Below are positions 36,691 to 48,240 of a DNA stretch of 64,000 nt, one piece after another. A program made the position numbers and the translations under genes. Location: NCBI RefSeq assembly GCF_015832195.1, contig NC_052018.1, forward strand, positions 55,799,666-55,863,665. Direction: 5' to 3'. How positions within the stretch are numbered: the first letter of the stretch is position 1; each line of letters begins with the position of its first letter. This DNA is from Motacilla alba alba (Eukaryota > Chordata > Aves > Passeriformes > Motacillidae). The notes beneath the pieces are model-generated. The model worked only from the letters and a program-made list of their open reading frames with translations. It made no database searches and was not told where the DNA came from.

Positions 36691-39589
36691 CAAAGAAACG
36701 TGCCTTGGAAAGACTGCAGGTTTTGCAAATAGGAAAGAGGCTTTAGGAGCAGTCTCACCCACCAGCATCCACTGCCTTAGACATAACTACAGACAAGGTA
36801 ATAAGCAGGACAAAGTAGATAAACTGGTACAGCTGCCATAGCAGGAGCACGGGACATGGTGAAGGTGGAGGCTGCTAGTGAGATGATGAACAAATGCACT
36901 AAGCAGTGACACCATTGCTCTCCTGGGAGTCAGGGCTCATGGTGAGGAATATGTTAGCTCTCCTGGGAGCAGCTCTTGCCAGCCTTTTGGGGTCGGTCAC
37001 CTCCTGCCCAGGGCTCAGTATGCAGGTGCTGGCCAGGAGCCAAGGGCAGCCCCACAACCTTGCTGCCTGTGCTGCCTCTGCAAAAGAAGTTGAGAGCAGC
37101 GAGGAAGCCAGAGGGAAAGCTTCCTCTGCGTGCCAGCAGCAGGATCCATGGGATTTGGCCTTGGAATTCCTGTGGAGCCTTAACCACAACATCAAAGTCA
37201 GCTCCTTGGCATTTGTATGCTATTGCTTAGCCCCCTGGCATTCCTAATCCTGGGGATGGTGTACCATGTTTTCCCTCTGAAGCCAGAGGGAAACACAGTT
37301 CCCTAGTCGAAAAGCAGCCAACATCCATTGAAAAGACAGCAAAATACCACCTCTGGCAGGTGACCTTCAACGTAAAGCACCAGACATGCAAGTTGAAAGC
37401 AAGTTTTCACATACAGGCTTTGATTCAAGCACACGCTCCTCTGTGGTGGCCTTCGCCCTGTTGCACCACCTGGCAATGTCTGGAATCAAGTTATTTATAG
37501 TCTATACAATGAGAAGTCGAATGAGTTGGATGGTTCAGAGTTTTGGTAATGAGATACAGAGGTTTCTGTTTTGGGCTTGCTGTGTCAGACTCAGGCTGGA
37601 CTGGTGTAAAGGAGTGGAAGTCCTTGCCGTCCAGTTGTTTCTCAGCAATACGTGTGAAATGGACTTTCTTTGTGCACCCTTCCTTTGAAGGCTCTGCAGA
37701 CAAGCCAAGGAGGAAGGCAGACTGAATACTCTCTGTCTTCTCTAGATTTGAGCCTTACCAGGCAGAATGAAGATGCTCCACAGCCAGTGCTTTAACACCT
37801 TCCTAAGAATTTGGTGAGACATGTTTTCCAGAGCAGATCCAAACTCTTTGTGATGAAGTTGGCAGAATGGATCCCAGCTTGTGCTACTGCCTCCTATACT
37901 TTAAATGCAAACATGAATGCAGAGACTCCCCAGTCAGCACTCACAGCTATATCTGCCACAAGACCAAGTCATGCTTTTACTCTGTGCTATTGCATTGGCT
38001 GTGGTATTTCAAACACAGCTCTGCCATCGATTCTTTCATTCAAGACAACACCCGATTTACTTCTTCAGCTGGCCAGTTTCTCATCACTGTTATGAACTTG
38101 TTTTTCCTTGGATTTTTAGGGCAAATTAATAACCTCTGAGATCAAATCATCCTCTGTGCCCATGTGAGTGCTGAGTATTGTTGTGGTTAGTTGTCACAGG
38201 ACTAAAGGGTTCATCATCCTGACACTCCAGTCTCATAAGATGCCTTGAGGCATAACCCATCCCCAGCTGCCAAGTTACAAGGAGAATCCTGATGATCCCA
38301 TATTTTTACAGTTTTAGTAGTGATATGAACAAAAACTCAGTATTTTCCTCCTTTTGTGTCATCAGCAAAATATTGGTGTACGTTTCCTGGATTGCTTTTA
38401 ATATTTAGCTTTCTCATATATAAAAACAAAGATACACAAGGTAATAGGAAGAAATCAGAACAAGGAACAAAATTCAGTGGGAGTTGAAGATAAAGGTAAC
38501 ACTTAGAGACTGTTCAAAAGACTGCAATCAACACATGGAACAAAGGGGATCTATTTGATATCCTTAGTGCTCATTTATTACTTGTTTCTTGGATATGTAT
38601 GCTTCTGTCTCAGCTTTGTATTGCAGGAGCACTGCCACCACACACATTCCCTTACTCTTTTTTTTTTTTCCTTGCTTTGACCTACTGAGAGGAACACTTT
38701 TCTGCAGCCTCTGCCAGTGCAAGAGGATATCAGTTGACTTCTGGACTCTAACTTTCCATCAAACTGCAGTTGTAAATCTAAGCACTAAATTGATTAATTT
38801 TTAGCACTATGTGTTAAGGCAGAGCCAACAAGGCCAAAATATTATTAACTCATTAGGTACCACAGGCACATTGCAATAGTCCTTGCTGCAAAGAGCTTCT
38901 AATTAAAACAGATAAGACTGACCACAGATGTAAGGGAAAACAGAGGCAAAGTGAACAAGTTAACTCATCTAAATTCTAGAAAGAGCTCCGAATAACACAA
39001 TAACATTTGATGATAAATCACCAAAAAATGTAAATGAGATCCTACATTTTGGCTCTTTTTTAGCAGAACTGCATAAAGATTTTTTGAAAGACATTGTGTA
39101 ACATATTTCCTCTTATAAATGGATTGTCAGTATCATAGCATTTATATAATTAGTCTCTTACCCTAGGATTTTAAACAACTACCTTTTAATGCAAGCTCTT
39201 CATTCTCCATGCTTGGATAAATACTGATCTCAATTTACATATTGAAGCCTAGAAAGTCAGGAGACTGGCTTAGCATTCTTCTAGAATTCAAGCCAAGGCA
39301 GGATTCCAGGAGCAACATGTGTGGTTTTGCCTACTCAGTAGGTGACATTTGCTCTGCATTCTACTGACCTATTTTGTAGTTACTCAGTGTTGGGGTCATC
39401 ACTCTCAAGACTTAAAGTGTGTTGTTTTAGGCTCAGAGGCATAGGAAAACTGGATGGAGACAGAGGAGGACTAAGTCACTGTCTTTCACATGAAAGAGCT
39501 GTGGACAGTGGCAGAGAAAGCACAGGTTAATATGACAGCAGTGATTAACAGCTTTTACAATGAAAGAAAAATCCTTCCTATTAGTTTTT

Positions 39590-40320
39590 TAAGTTGGCTC
39601 TGATAAAACATGGTCATATAGTTTATTTTTACCTCACTGATCACTGCATTTAGAACATTAGCAAGAAGCACTGCAACAATGAAATTAAAGGTATCAAAGT
39701 GCTGTTAATTTCATCCACTTGAACATCAGCTAGAGTCACAGCAACTTGTGCCAACAGCCTCTGATTATTTTTATACTTTGTTTGACAGACACTTCTGGAA
39801 ATGTCTTCTTGTTTTACGTCGTCAGCAGGGCTCTCAGGCTAAGTTCCTTACGTATCTCTCAATGCTGCTAAGCTGATTGGCATTTACTTGTACCCCCTCA
39901 CTGTAAGAATCATGGAGTCTGACTTGGCAAGAATCATGTCCTTTTTTTTCTTTATTTTGTTTTGAACAGAACAGATGCCCTCCAAACTTAAGCCCATTGG
40001 TCTTATTTGAAAAATGAAGGGGCAAAAATTAAAATTAGTTTTCACTAATTAGAGGCAAGTTGTGCATAAACAATTGAAAGGTCTTTTCATACTTATGGCC
40101 TGACATTTCCACAAAAAGCTTAATTGCTTGCATGGGCCTAAAGGGTTATGTTCTTTTTTTAAGTTGCATATGCTCTCTGCCAAATACTAGCTTGGACATG
40201 CTGTGAGTGATTTTTGGATCACCAGCAGCTCTTGCTATTTTAGGCTCTGTCACAGCTTGAAATGGTAATTAATTTTGAGGATCCTGACAATCATAATTAT
40301 GACCATTCTGGTGTCTGATA
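39590..40320. promoter_or_regulatory. Candidate conserved non-coding element with homeodomain-type sites
   Basis: This repeat-free block holds a palindromic CTAATTAG (40045-40052) next to AAAATTAG, a GTAATTAATTTT near 40265, and a TCATAATTATGACC near 40292. It retains CpGs in TTTTACGTCGTCAGC (near 39812) and CCTTACGTATC (near 39847). The density of ATTA cores resembles developmental enhancers. It ends just before a T run at 40329. The call is an inference from motif texture, with no alignment. Confidence 0.33.
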
Positions 40321-43300
40321 AGGCTCACTTTTTTTTTTTTTTTGGTAGGAAATCTTTGGATTTAATATTGGGAAAAAAATTCCAGACTGCAGACTATCAT
40401 GCTGCAATAAATTTTTAATTTAAAAATTAAACATCTGCCATAAAGTTGGGCAGGAAACATGGTCCTTGTACCATGAAACTTGTAATGAAACTTGTAAAGT
40501 TTTCATGAATGCTCTTGTCATGAATTCAAGATTCTCTGAAACTCTATTCATAACATCATGTAAAGGAAAAGACAATCAAAAGTGACTTGTCATTGCAGTT
40601 TTGGATGCTTAAGATGCCTAAAAGAGACAATTACAGGTTTATCCAGGAGGAGCCATCTATATTTTTGCAAAAGTAAACACTAACTTGAGCTGACTTTTTA
40701 GACAACTACTTTCTCCATCTCTGATTCAGTTGCTTTTTGCTATTCTGGGGTTTCTATCACTCTCTTTTCATCATATCCTTCATTTTCTCTCTAATTTTGA
40801 TCAGGAAATCAAGTTTTGGACCCAAGAGATCCCCAAAATATTGTACTGAACTGGTGTTCCAATTGACAGATTCCATTCCCCTGAGTATTTTCCTGTGGGA
40901 TAAAAAGCATAAAGTTTTGTAAATTTCTCATCTGTTCCCTGAAACTTAAAAAACACTGTGTTCTTTTATGGCAGGTGAAAATTCATGATGCTTACGACTT
41001 CCAGTATGGCTTACACTTTGACTTCACATCACTGGCAATTTGTAATAGCAATAATAGCAGGAGTACTTTTCTCTTTCTGTATTTTAGAGACATTGAACTA
41101 AAAATTCCCTGGAGTTGGGTAGTGAAACAAGTATAGAATGAAAAGAAAACATTTGTCGGACCTTTGGATTCACTTCTGATGGCTCTGGGAAATAATAATG
41201 TCCCTCAGCTGTTCTGTGGCCCTTGAAGAGAGAAAAGGCAGACTGCATTAACTTCTTAAGTAAGGACATGCGCCACGCTGCAGTCACTGTTTTCTGAGAT
41301 TTATCCTCCCTCTTTATCAGCTCCCATTAATAGCAGAAGGAATGACACAGAGTTACAGAAGGGAGGATGTCCCCTCTGAAAGAACACTGTTGTGCGCTAT
41401 TTGGAGTACAACACTCAAGGCCAGCTTGTACCTTGCAGGTTTTGGCTGATTTGGGATCCTGCAGAGCCTCAATGTAAGGGAAGCACTCAAGGAGCTTCCC
41501 AGTGTATGTGTTCCTAGCCTGAGATGACATTTGATTAAGGAAGTGAAGACAGGCAGTTCTGTGCAATCCCCTGCCTGTGAAAACAGACAGTTTGGCTGCC
41601 TCAGAGTACAGGAAAGAGAGAAAAGCTATGCCTACCTTATTGTCTGATCCAGGATTCCATCACTGGATCACTGATTCCATCACTGGAACCAAGAGAAGTT
41701 TTTCCTATGTTCCCCCAGCACAGCAGTACCAATTCTACCTGCTTTCATAGCATCCTTTTGTTTTCCCTTGAGAAAGAGTTAACCTTTAGGATACAAAATA
41801 TAGTTCTGCTTTCCTATTTGTACCATATTCAAACAGTTCTTTCAGGAACCCTAAGCCCTAATATCATGCACATTTGAAAGGATTATTTTAATTTTTTTTT
41901 AATAAACACAGTGAGTTTTCAGCTTCTCTTTCTTCACCAAGAGTTTTCTGGCGTAAACTAAATAGACACTAAATGCTGGGGGGAAAACACCCTTAGAAAC
42001 AAACAGGCAATGAAATGATCCCATTACATGTTAGGGTTTCTAAAGGAACTTTGTGATTTTGTTTGAATCCAGATTTTTCAATGCCCAGAACTAGTAAGCC
42101 TGGTTAAATATTTACTAAACAGAATTAATGCATTCAAAAATTCTCCTAATTTTATTTTGAATGGATAGGGGAGCTTTGAACTTACCATTTTTATTCAGTG
42201 AAAAACTCAGATGTAAACATGCCCATCTTTCAGATCTAAGCATAGATGTGAGAAATTCATAGGTGATGTCATGGGTCCACTTCAGAGCTACAGCCATGAA
42301 GAACCTGTCTGTCAGAGAGATTTTTAACCTCCTTCTCAGTTTTTGCCCAATCCTATTTAAATGTTTTATTTTAACATTTCTAAATGGCCAAAAATCTGCT
42401 GTTGGATATGCCCAGGAACCTTTTTTTACAGGACTGAGCAGGTTGCTTTTTTTCTCATTCATGACGCTCAATGGGATCTGCAAATTAGTCGTAGCCTCAC
42501 TGGGTTCTAAAATGAGATTTGCTCTGGTAGCCAGTTCTTTAATACCATTAAATATTCAAGCCCCAGCAGAACTATGACCACCAAAGAGATTAGCAGTGGT
42601 TACAATATTTCTGTAACTTTGGTTTTATCCTTAATCTGCCTATTGCATACACAAGGCTACTGTTTGTCCTGGAATATGAATTCTCTCCTCTAAAACAATT
42701 CCAGGTTTTCAAATGAAGCCATCACTAGTAGTAATACTGGAAACTAGGATTTCCTTTCTTATCTCAGGTGGTCTGCCAACATGTCTGATTGCATTCAAAC
42801 TTTTTCTTTATTTAGGCCAGTATATTAAAATATTTATTTTTCTCTCCCAGTGTAGCCTCTAGACTGGTTGTTGTAACATTTACTTGAGGATGAAAAAAAA
42901 AAATACTGAACCCAGAGTGGGAAGCATTGAAGCCACTGGGTGACTAAAGATAAAGAGGGAATGAGATGCATGATAGTCATCAGCTCAAAGACTGTACTTA
43001 TTGAAATGCCTCTTCAGATATTCCACTTTATTCCACATATAATTTTTACAGTGTGTACTTGATTAAGGAGCAAGATAGTGAAGTTTCACGGAGATATTTT
43101 GGCATCAACTTCTGGGTACTTGTCTTCTTCTCCTCTTCACAGCTGCCCACCCACTGTAAATGTTCCATCAGGACTGTCACTTCACTCTGCTGTACTTTGA
43201 TTTCAGCCTCAAACTATTGCACTTCCCAAAGATTAATTCTGAAATATCTGAGAAGCTTCTGGCATGCTAAACATCACACATTGTGGATCTCTTCATATGT

Positions 43301-46300
43301 GTTTTGTCAAGCCTGCAGATTCTACTGCATGCAGCCTCTGAATGTGACTGTGCAAAGTCTTTGGGGGCACCTCAGCAGTAACAGTGACACATGTAAAAAA
43401 GAGGCATAGCTACACAAGCACAGCTCTGAGGGCAAATATCCTGTTTCTTGCATTTTCCCACATATTTCCAGATTGGGGGATTCCTGAAACGTAAGGAGTA
43501 CCATCACCTCCTCCTACGAAACCTTCAGAAAGGATTAAACAACTACTCTTTGGTTGTCAAAAAAAGAAAGAAGATACCTTTTCCAGGTACCTCATTCCAG
43601 GAGGGGACCAATCCTGCTGCCCTGCAGCCAGGGTAAAGCATCTGTGCCCTGGAAAGTCCTGACACCTACCACACATTGTGGTCCCTGCTCATTGTGGCAC
43701 CTGCTGTGAATTCCTCCAGGCCCTCAGGCAGGCGGGCACTGCCATGGAAAGAATTACAAGGCCAAAGTTTCTTTTTATGCTTTGGCCTGAGGATGCTTGA
43801 GATTAGGCAGAGCACCACCCTGTGCTGCCAAGGAGCCCTTTGCAGCCTATGCCTTTAGAGTACAATTTCCCTCCAGTAAATGTGCAACAGGCAACTTAGC
43901 AGGTAACCACTTAATTGTCCTTTAGCTAGTAACTCCCTATCCTGGTCATTAAAACATTTTATATACTGCTCAGAGTATGTACATTGTAGTAGCAATTATA
44001 CAGAAATAGATAAAATAAAACAGACTGATAAACTTGATTGTTTGTTTTCCCTTACTTTTCTTTCCAGACATGCTGTAATTGTTTGCTATAACAGAAAGAG
44101 TAGCAATAATGCTGGTTAACAGGGTTGTTGTTAAGGCATGGAGTGGATTCTGCTCAGAACTCATGACTTAATTCCCAAGTATCCTGAAACAACGCTCCCA
44201 GTCTTCTTGTAAAGGGAGAAGAACACTCCATTTTCTGCCTTTTTTATGTGTGTGTGCTGTGTCCCGTGAGAAGCATTGTGTTGGCGATTGATCTTCAGAT
44301 CTGCCGTGGAAATCTTTAGAACATTCTTTGATTGTTCAGAGCTCTTTTTGGGCTCAGAACTTCACTTTACATTGCAACTCCTGCCAGTACTTCACTGTGG
44401 TTGCACTGCATGTCCAAAATCCTTGTGGTACAAACCCAGATGTAAAGCCTTCCCTCCTCCATGTAAAGAGTCTGCATGGTATATCCTATACCCAGTAATT
44501 CATTATCATTTCAATCTAAATTATGCTCAGCCTACTCGGAAAGTTGTGGAGAAATGCTAGCTGAGTAATTAACATAAAAGCATTAAAAAAGGCACCCTAT
44601 TTCTTTTACTAAACAAGTTTAATAAGATAAAGGGGGTGCCTCAAATAAAATGAAACAAAACAAAACCAACCCTTCAGTAGTATTAAAATTTTTGTTCTCA
44701 CAGGAATCTAACCATTCATTAAAACATCAAATTATTTTTATTATTATCGTCCATATTATCACAAATGTGTACAATTTATAGACTTAAAATCTAGAAGGGA
44801 AAATGATGGTTGATGACCACAAAAGAATATATATATATCCCAATTATATAATTCCACATAGCTGTAATTCATGAGCAAAATTATGCTTTTTACTATAGCA
44901 TCAAGACCTGTTTAGAAAGATGCAAAGAGATGGTGCAGGTTTTATCTCCTCAGGGAGTTTGTTCTAAGGACAAACATCCTTCACATATAAAAATATGTGG
45001 ATTTCAACTTCAGTGCATTTAAATTTTACATATTTGTTCTTCCTAATTATTTTTCCTACCACATGCAGTAGGTATCTACTACTCCTCTTTACTCTGAATA
45101 TCATCAAATATCACTAAACATCAACAACATGAAGCACACCATCAGTGGTCTCCACAAATGCTTAAAACCAATTGGATTTTCTGATGTGCTCCTGGAAGGA
45201 GATCTGTTTCCAACTAGTTTAGACTGTGCCAAAGTCCAAGGCTCTTAAAGAAAATGCCTTGCATGAATCTAAGGACAACAAAAAAGTTCTAAGATTTGAA
45301 AAGCCACAACTGAATAGGAATTAACATCTTGAATTTATGAATAAGCAAAGATAAAATAAGAAATGCATTGTAAAAGAGCCTGTGAAATAATTATTTAGCT
45401 CCATTATTAGTAAAGAAATAAATGGCATAGCCCTTACTAACAGAATTTGGTCAGGTACTCTTGAATATTTGCAAAGAAAATGAGAAACTAATTCCTAACT
45501 TCAAGCTGATACCAGAAGGCATCTAGTTTGTTCTGTGAAGAGGGATCAGTTACATGTTTATTTATAGCCTGTGAACCAGGATGACAAAATGTGGGCCCAT
45601 CACTCGAATGGGCTCCCAACACTTGCTGTCAGAATATTGCACAACAGTCTCACAGAGAGCTTGTGGTTGTCCTGCTTTTCAGGGTAAGAACACAACTGCT
45701 CCTCGGTGGCTGCCCCAAACAGCAAAGGTGTCCAAGCAAGCCTGGCATGATGTAGCAGTTCAACTTCTCTCATCTTCTGAGAGATAAAGTTGAAGGCCTA
45801 ACTGCAGTTATTCTAGTCTATAAATACAATATTAATATTTACTCAGTTAGCCTTTTAAACTGATCCTCTTTTTCTTTCATTTCCTTTAGTTTCCTTCCAA
45901 TATAGACTTTTTTTTGTTGGGTTGTATAACAGCTTCTACTGTTTTAATCATCTGTATATCATGTAGTCACAGAGCAACATGAGAAAACCCCTCCAGCTTC
46001 AAGACCCATGTTCTTGACATCCCTGTCTGGCTTTCAGCTATGATTTGCTTCCTATTTGCACTTGGGAAATAGGGCCATGGTGAAGATTAAAGGCTGTGCC
46101 ATAGTAGAGACACACTGCCTAGATGAGACCCCGCACTTAAAGAGGTCTTGATAAACGTAAATTCCAAACCAGCATGATGGGTCCTCCCTTTCATGGGATG
46201 TGACAAGGAGTACCTGAAGAATCCACATGTGATTCTTGTTTCTAACATCACCTGATGCTACCTTACTCCTGCCTAAGCTTTTGTCATCTCTTTGATCTTG

Positions 46301-46509
46301 GAACCAGAATCAGGGCTCAAACATTATAAAATTAAGCAGTGGCCTTACTAACGTTACTGTATTCCAAAGAAAAACGTTTGAGGTGTCACTGCACCTCTAT
46401 AGGAACAGTTTTACTAAGCCATAGTTTTTCTAGTTGAATGAGGAATGAAATTAACAACTCATTTTGCAATCCTCACATCAACAAAAGCCACATATTTAGA
46501 ATTACCAAA
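40321..46509. other. Non-coding stretch, no gene seen
   Basis: About 6 kb of AT-rich DNA. Frames of 118 to 122 codons occur near 42115-42483 (minus) and 43053-43409 (plus). Neither has a recognisable domain. The block near 42110-42580 is repeat-free and could be conserved, but I see nothing specific to support that. A small direct repeat lies at 41653-41687. Confidence 0.5.
41653..41687. repeat. Short direct repeat, 15 bp at 20-bp spacing
   Basis: GATTCCATCACTGGA occurs at 41653-41667 and again at 41673-41687, with TCACT between. This is a small local duplication. Confidence 0.85.
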
Positions 46510-46935
46510 ATCATAGAATCATAGAATCATCAAGGTTGAAAGAAACCTTTAAGACCATCCAGTCCAACTGCCAACCTAGCACTGCCACTGTAACCCTTAA
46601 ACCACTAAACCACATCAACCAGAGACAGATCCAGACACCTCTAAAGCATCTCCAGTTGGGCAACCTATTCCAGTACCTGATCACCCTAACAGTGAAAATT
46701 TCTTTTCTAATATTTAATATGAACCTCCCCAGTCTAAGGCCATTTTCTTTGGTCCTCTGGCAGGAAAAACCAGCCCCCACCTCACTGTAAACTCCTTTCA
46801 GGGAGCTGTAGAGAGCAATGAGTCCCCCCCGACCTTCCTCTTCTTGAGAAGAACCAAACAAATCCAGCTGCCTCAGCTCTCCTCATACACCTTTTCTAGA
46901 CCTTTCATGGGCTATGTTAACCTCTGCTGGATCAA
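46510..46935 (-). mobile_element. CR1 LINE 3' fragment, 5'-truncated
   Basis: The plus strand opens with the reversed CR1 tail TCATAGAATCATAGAATCAT. It continues through AAGACCATCCAGTCCAACTG, CCAGTTGGGCAACCTATTCC, AATATGAACCTCCCCAGTC, CCCCACCTCACTGTAAACTC and AGGGAGCTGTAGAGAGCAAT to about 46935. This is the avian CR1 3' untranslated region and the extreme end of the ORF2 region, inverted. The frames overlapping it (116 codons on minus, 84 on plus) are element sequence and not host genes. Several indels show it is not young. Confidence 0.92.
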
Positions 46936-47067
46936 TATTAGCTCATGCTTGGATTGTGTCAGGGGCATGCTTGCGGAGAAAATCATGGTATCCCTAGGAC
47001 ATCTGCTTTTCCTGCAGCTTCATGAAAACCAGTAGTTTCAAAACCATTTGTTCATACTGAAAATTCA

Positions 47068-47099
47068 TGATGCAGATTAACCTGGATGCAGATTAACCT
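47068..47099. repeat. 16-bp tandem duplication
   Basis: GATGCAGATTAACCTG is repeated exactly twice, head to tail. Identity suggests a recent slippage event. Confidence 0.9.
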
Positions 47100-47879
47100 G
47101 GGGCAGGGATATCAAAGGGTCCTGTCAGCATAAACTGCCTCTGGTTTGTGATGAATGTGCTGTTATAGGCCTGTACAGTCCGCCAGTCAGACTGGACCAG
47201 TGTGGCTGCAGTTCATTATTTTCCTAATTATTTCTGAGCCTATAAAAGTTGAAGAAGTTTCCTGACCAGCTCTGGTTTTGGTAGTTGGAGGAAAGTATTC
47301 AGAAGTGATGATGGTACTTAATTTTTAAGGGAAGAAGCAAGAAAAGTGCACATAGATATTTCTTCTTAAATAAGAAGTGGGCAGGATGTGTGATGGGTCC
47401 CAGCCAGGTCCTTAATAAAAAGGATGATGTCTGTGTTCCCCAGAGGGCTCATGACGCCACTTTGGAGTTTGCACTCAGCAAGAAGCAGCTCATATTGCAC
47501 ACCGCATGACACTGGAATAGGACTGACAAACATCAGGAAGTCCCCAATGGCTGCGAATTTGGCAGTGCTGTCTGAACCGGCCCATTGCAGTGTTCATGGC
47601 CCTTGTGAGTGTACTTGGGCCCAGTTTCAAACAGATAGCAGAACCCTGGCTTTTCGATCTAAGGCACTTCACTGTTTCAAAGAACGTGGAAACTGAAATA
47701 ATACAGGTTGCTTCTGAAGCCCAAGGTGCACCGGCTAAATCATAGGGAGCTGAAACTTGTACAATGACTGTCTGGCTTAAATAAGACCATTAACATTCCT
47801 CACTAGCAATCATATGCATGCATTCATATTAAAATTCTAATAAAAATATTCAAACCACATCTGGGAACTAGTATTCTAG

Positions 47880-48240
47880 GTCGGCACCACTATTGTAAAT
47901 ATTCAGCTAAGCTACTGACTTCTTAAAAAGAGTTTCTACTGGAAATGTTGGCAGGCTATTAGCGAAGTACGGTGGTGAGAATGGCACTGACCATGAGGCA
48001 GTTTAACAAATAATAAAATACTAGTAAACAGATGAGGCTTTAAGCCTATTCATTAGGCTCACTTTCTGATGAGCTAAAACAGACTGCTTATTTCTTGTCC
48101 ATAAACACTCCCAGGCAGTGAAAATCTGTCACGGATAGGGCTGGTGTGACAAAGTTTGTTTAGTTCTAGAATACAGTAGTCAGAAATATGCAAGAAACCA
48201 CATATGGTGGCACAGCGCCCTTAAGTCTGTAAAGTTGGAG
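47880..48240. promoter_or_regulatory. Candidate conserved non-coding element
   Basis: A repeat-free block with CpGs retained in GGTCGGCACC near 47880, TTAGCGAAGTACGGTGG near 47960, GTCACGGATAG near 48129 and CAGCGCCC near 48213. The surroundings are nearly CpG-free. No coding frame is visible. It is proposed as an enhancer-type element on texture alone. Confidence 0.28.

Noticed and set aside
36906..37247. Overlapping frames near 36.9-37.2 kb, one with a hydrophobic signal-like start
   Set aside because: The plus frame starts with GTG and lacks a promoter, and similar-length frames occupy other registers of the same GC-richer patch. This is compositional.
46511..46861. 116-codon minus-strand open frame
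   Set aside because: It lies wholly inside the inverted CR1 3' end and reflects element sequence.
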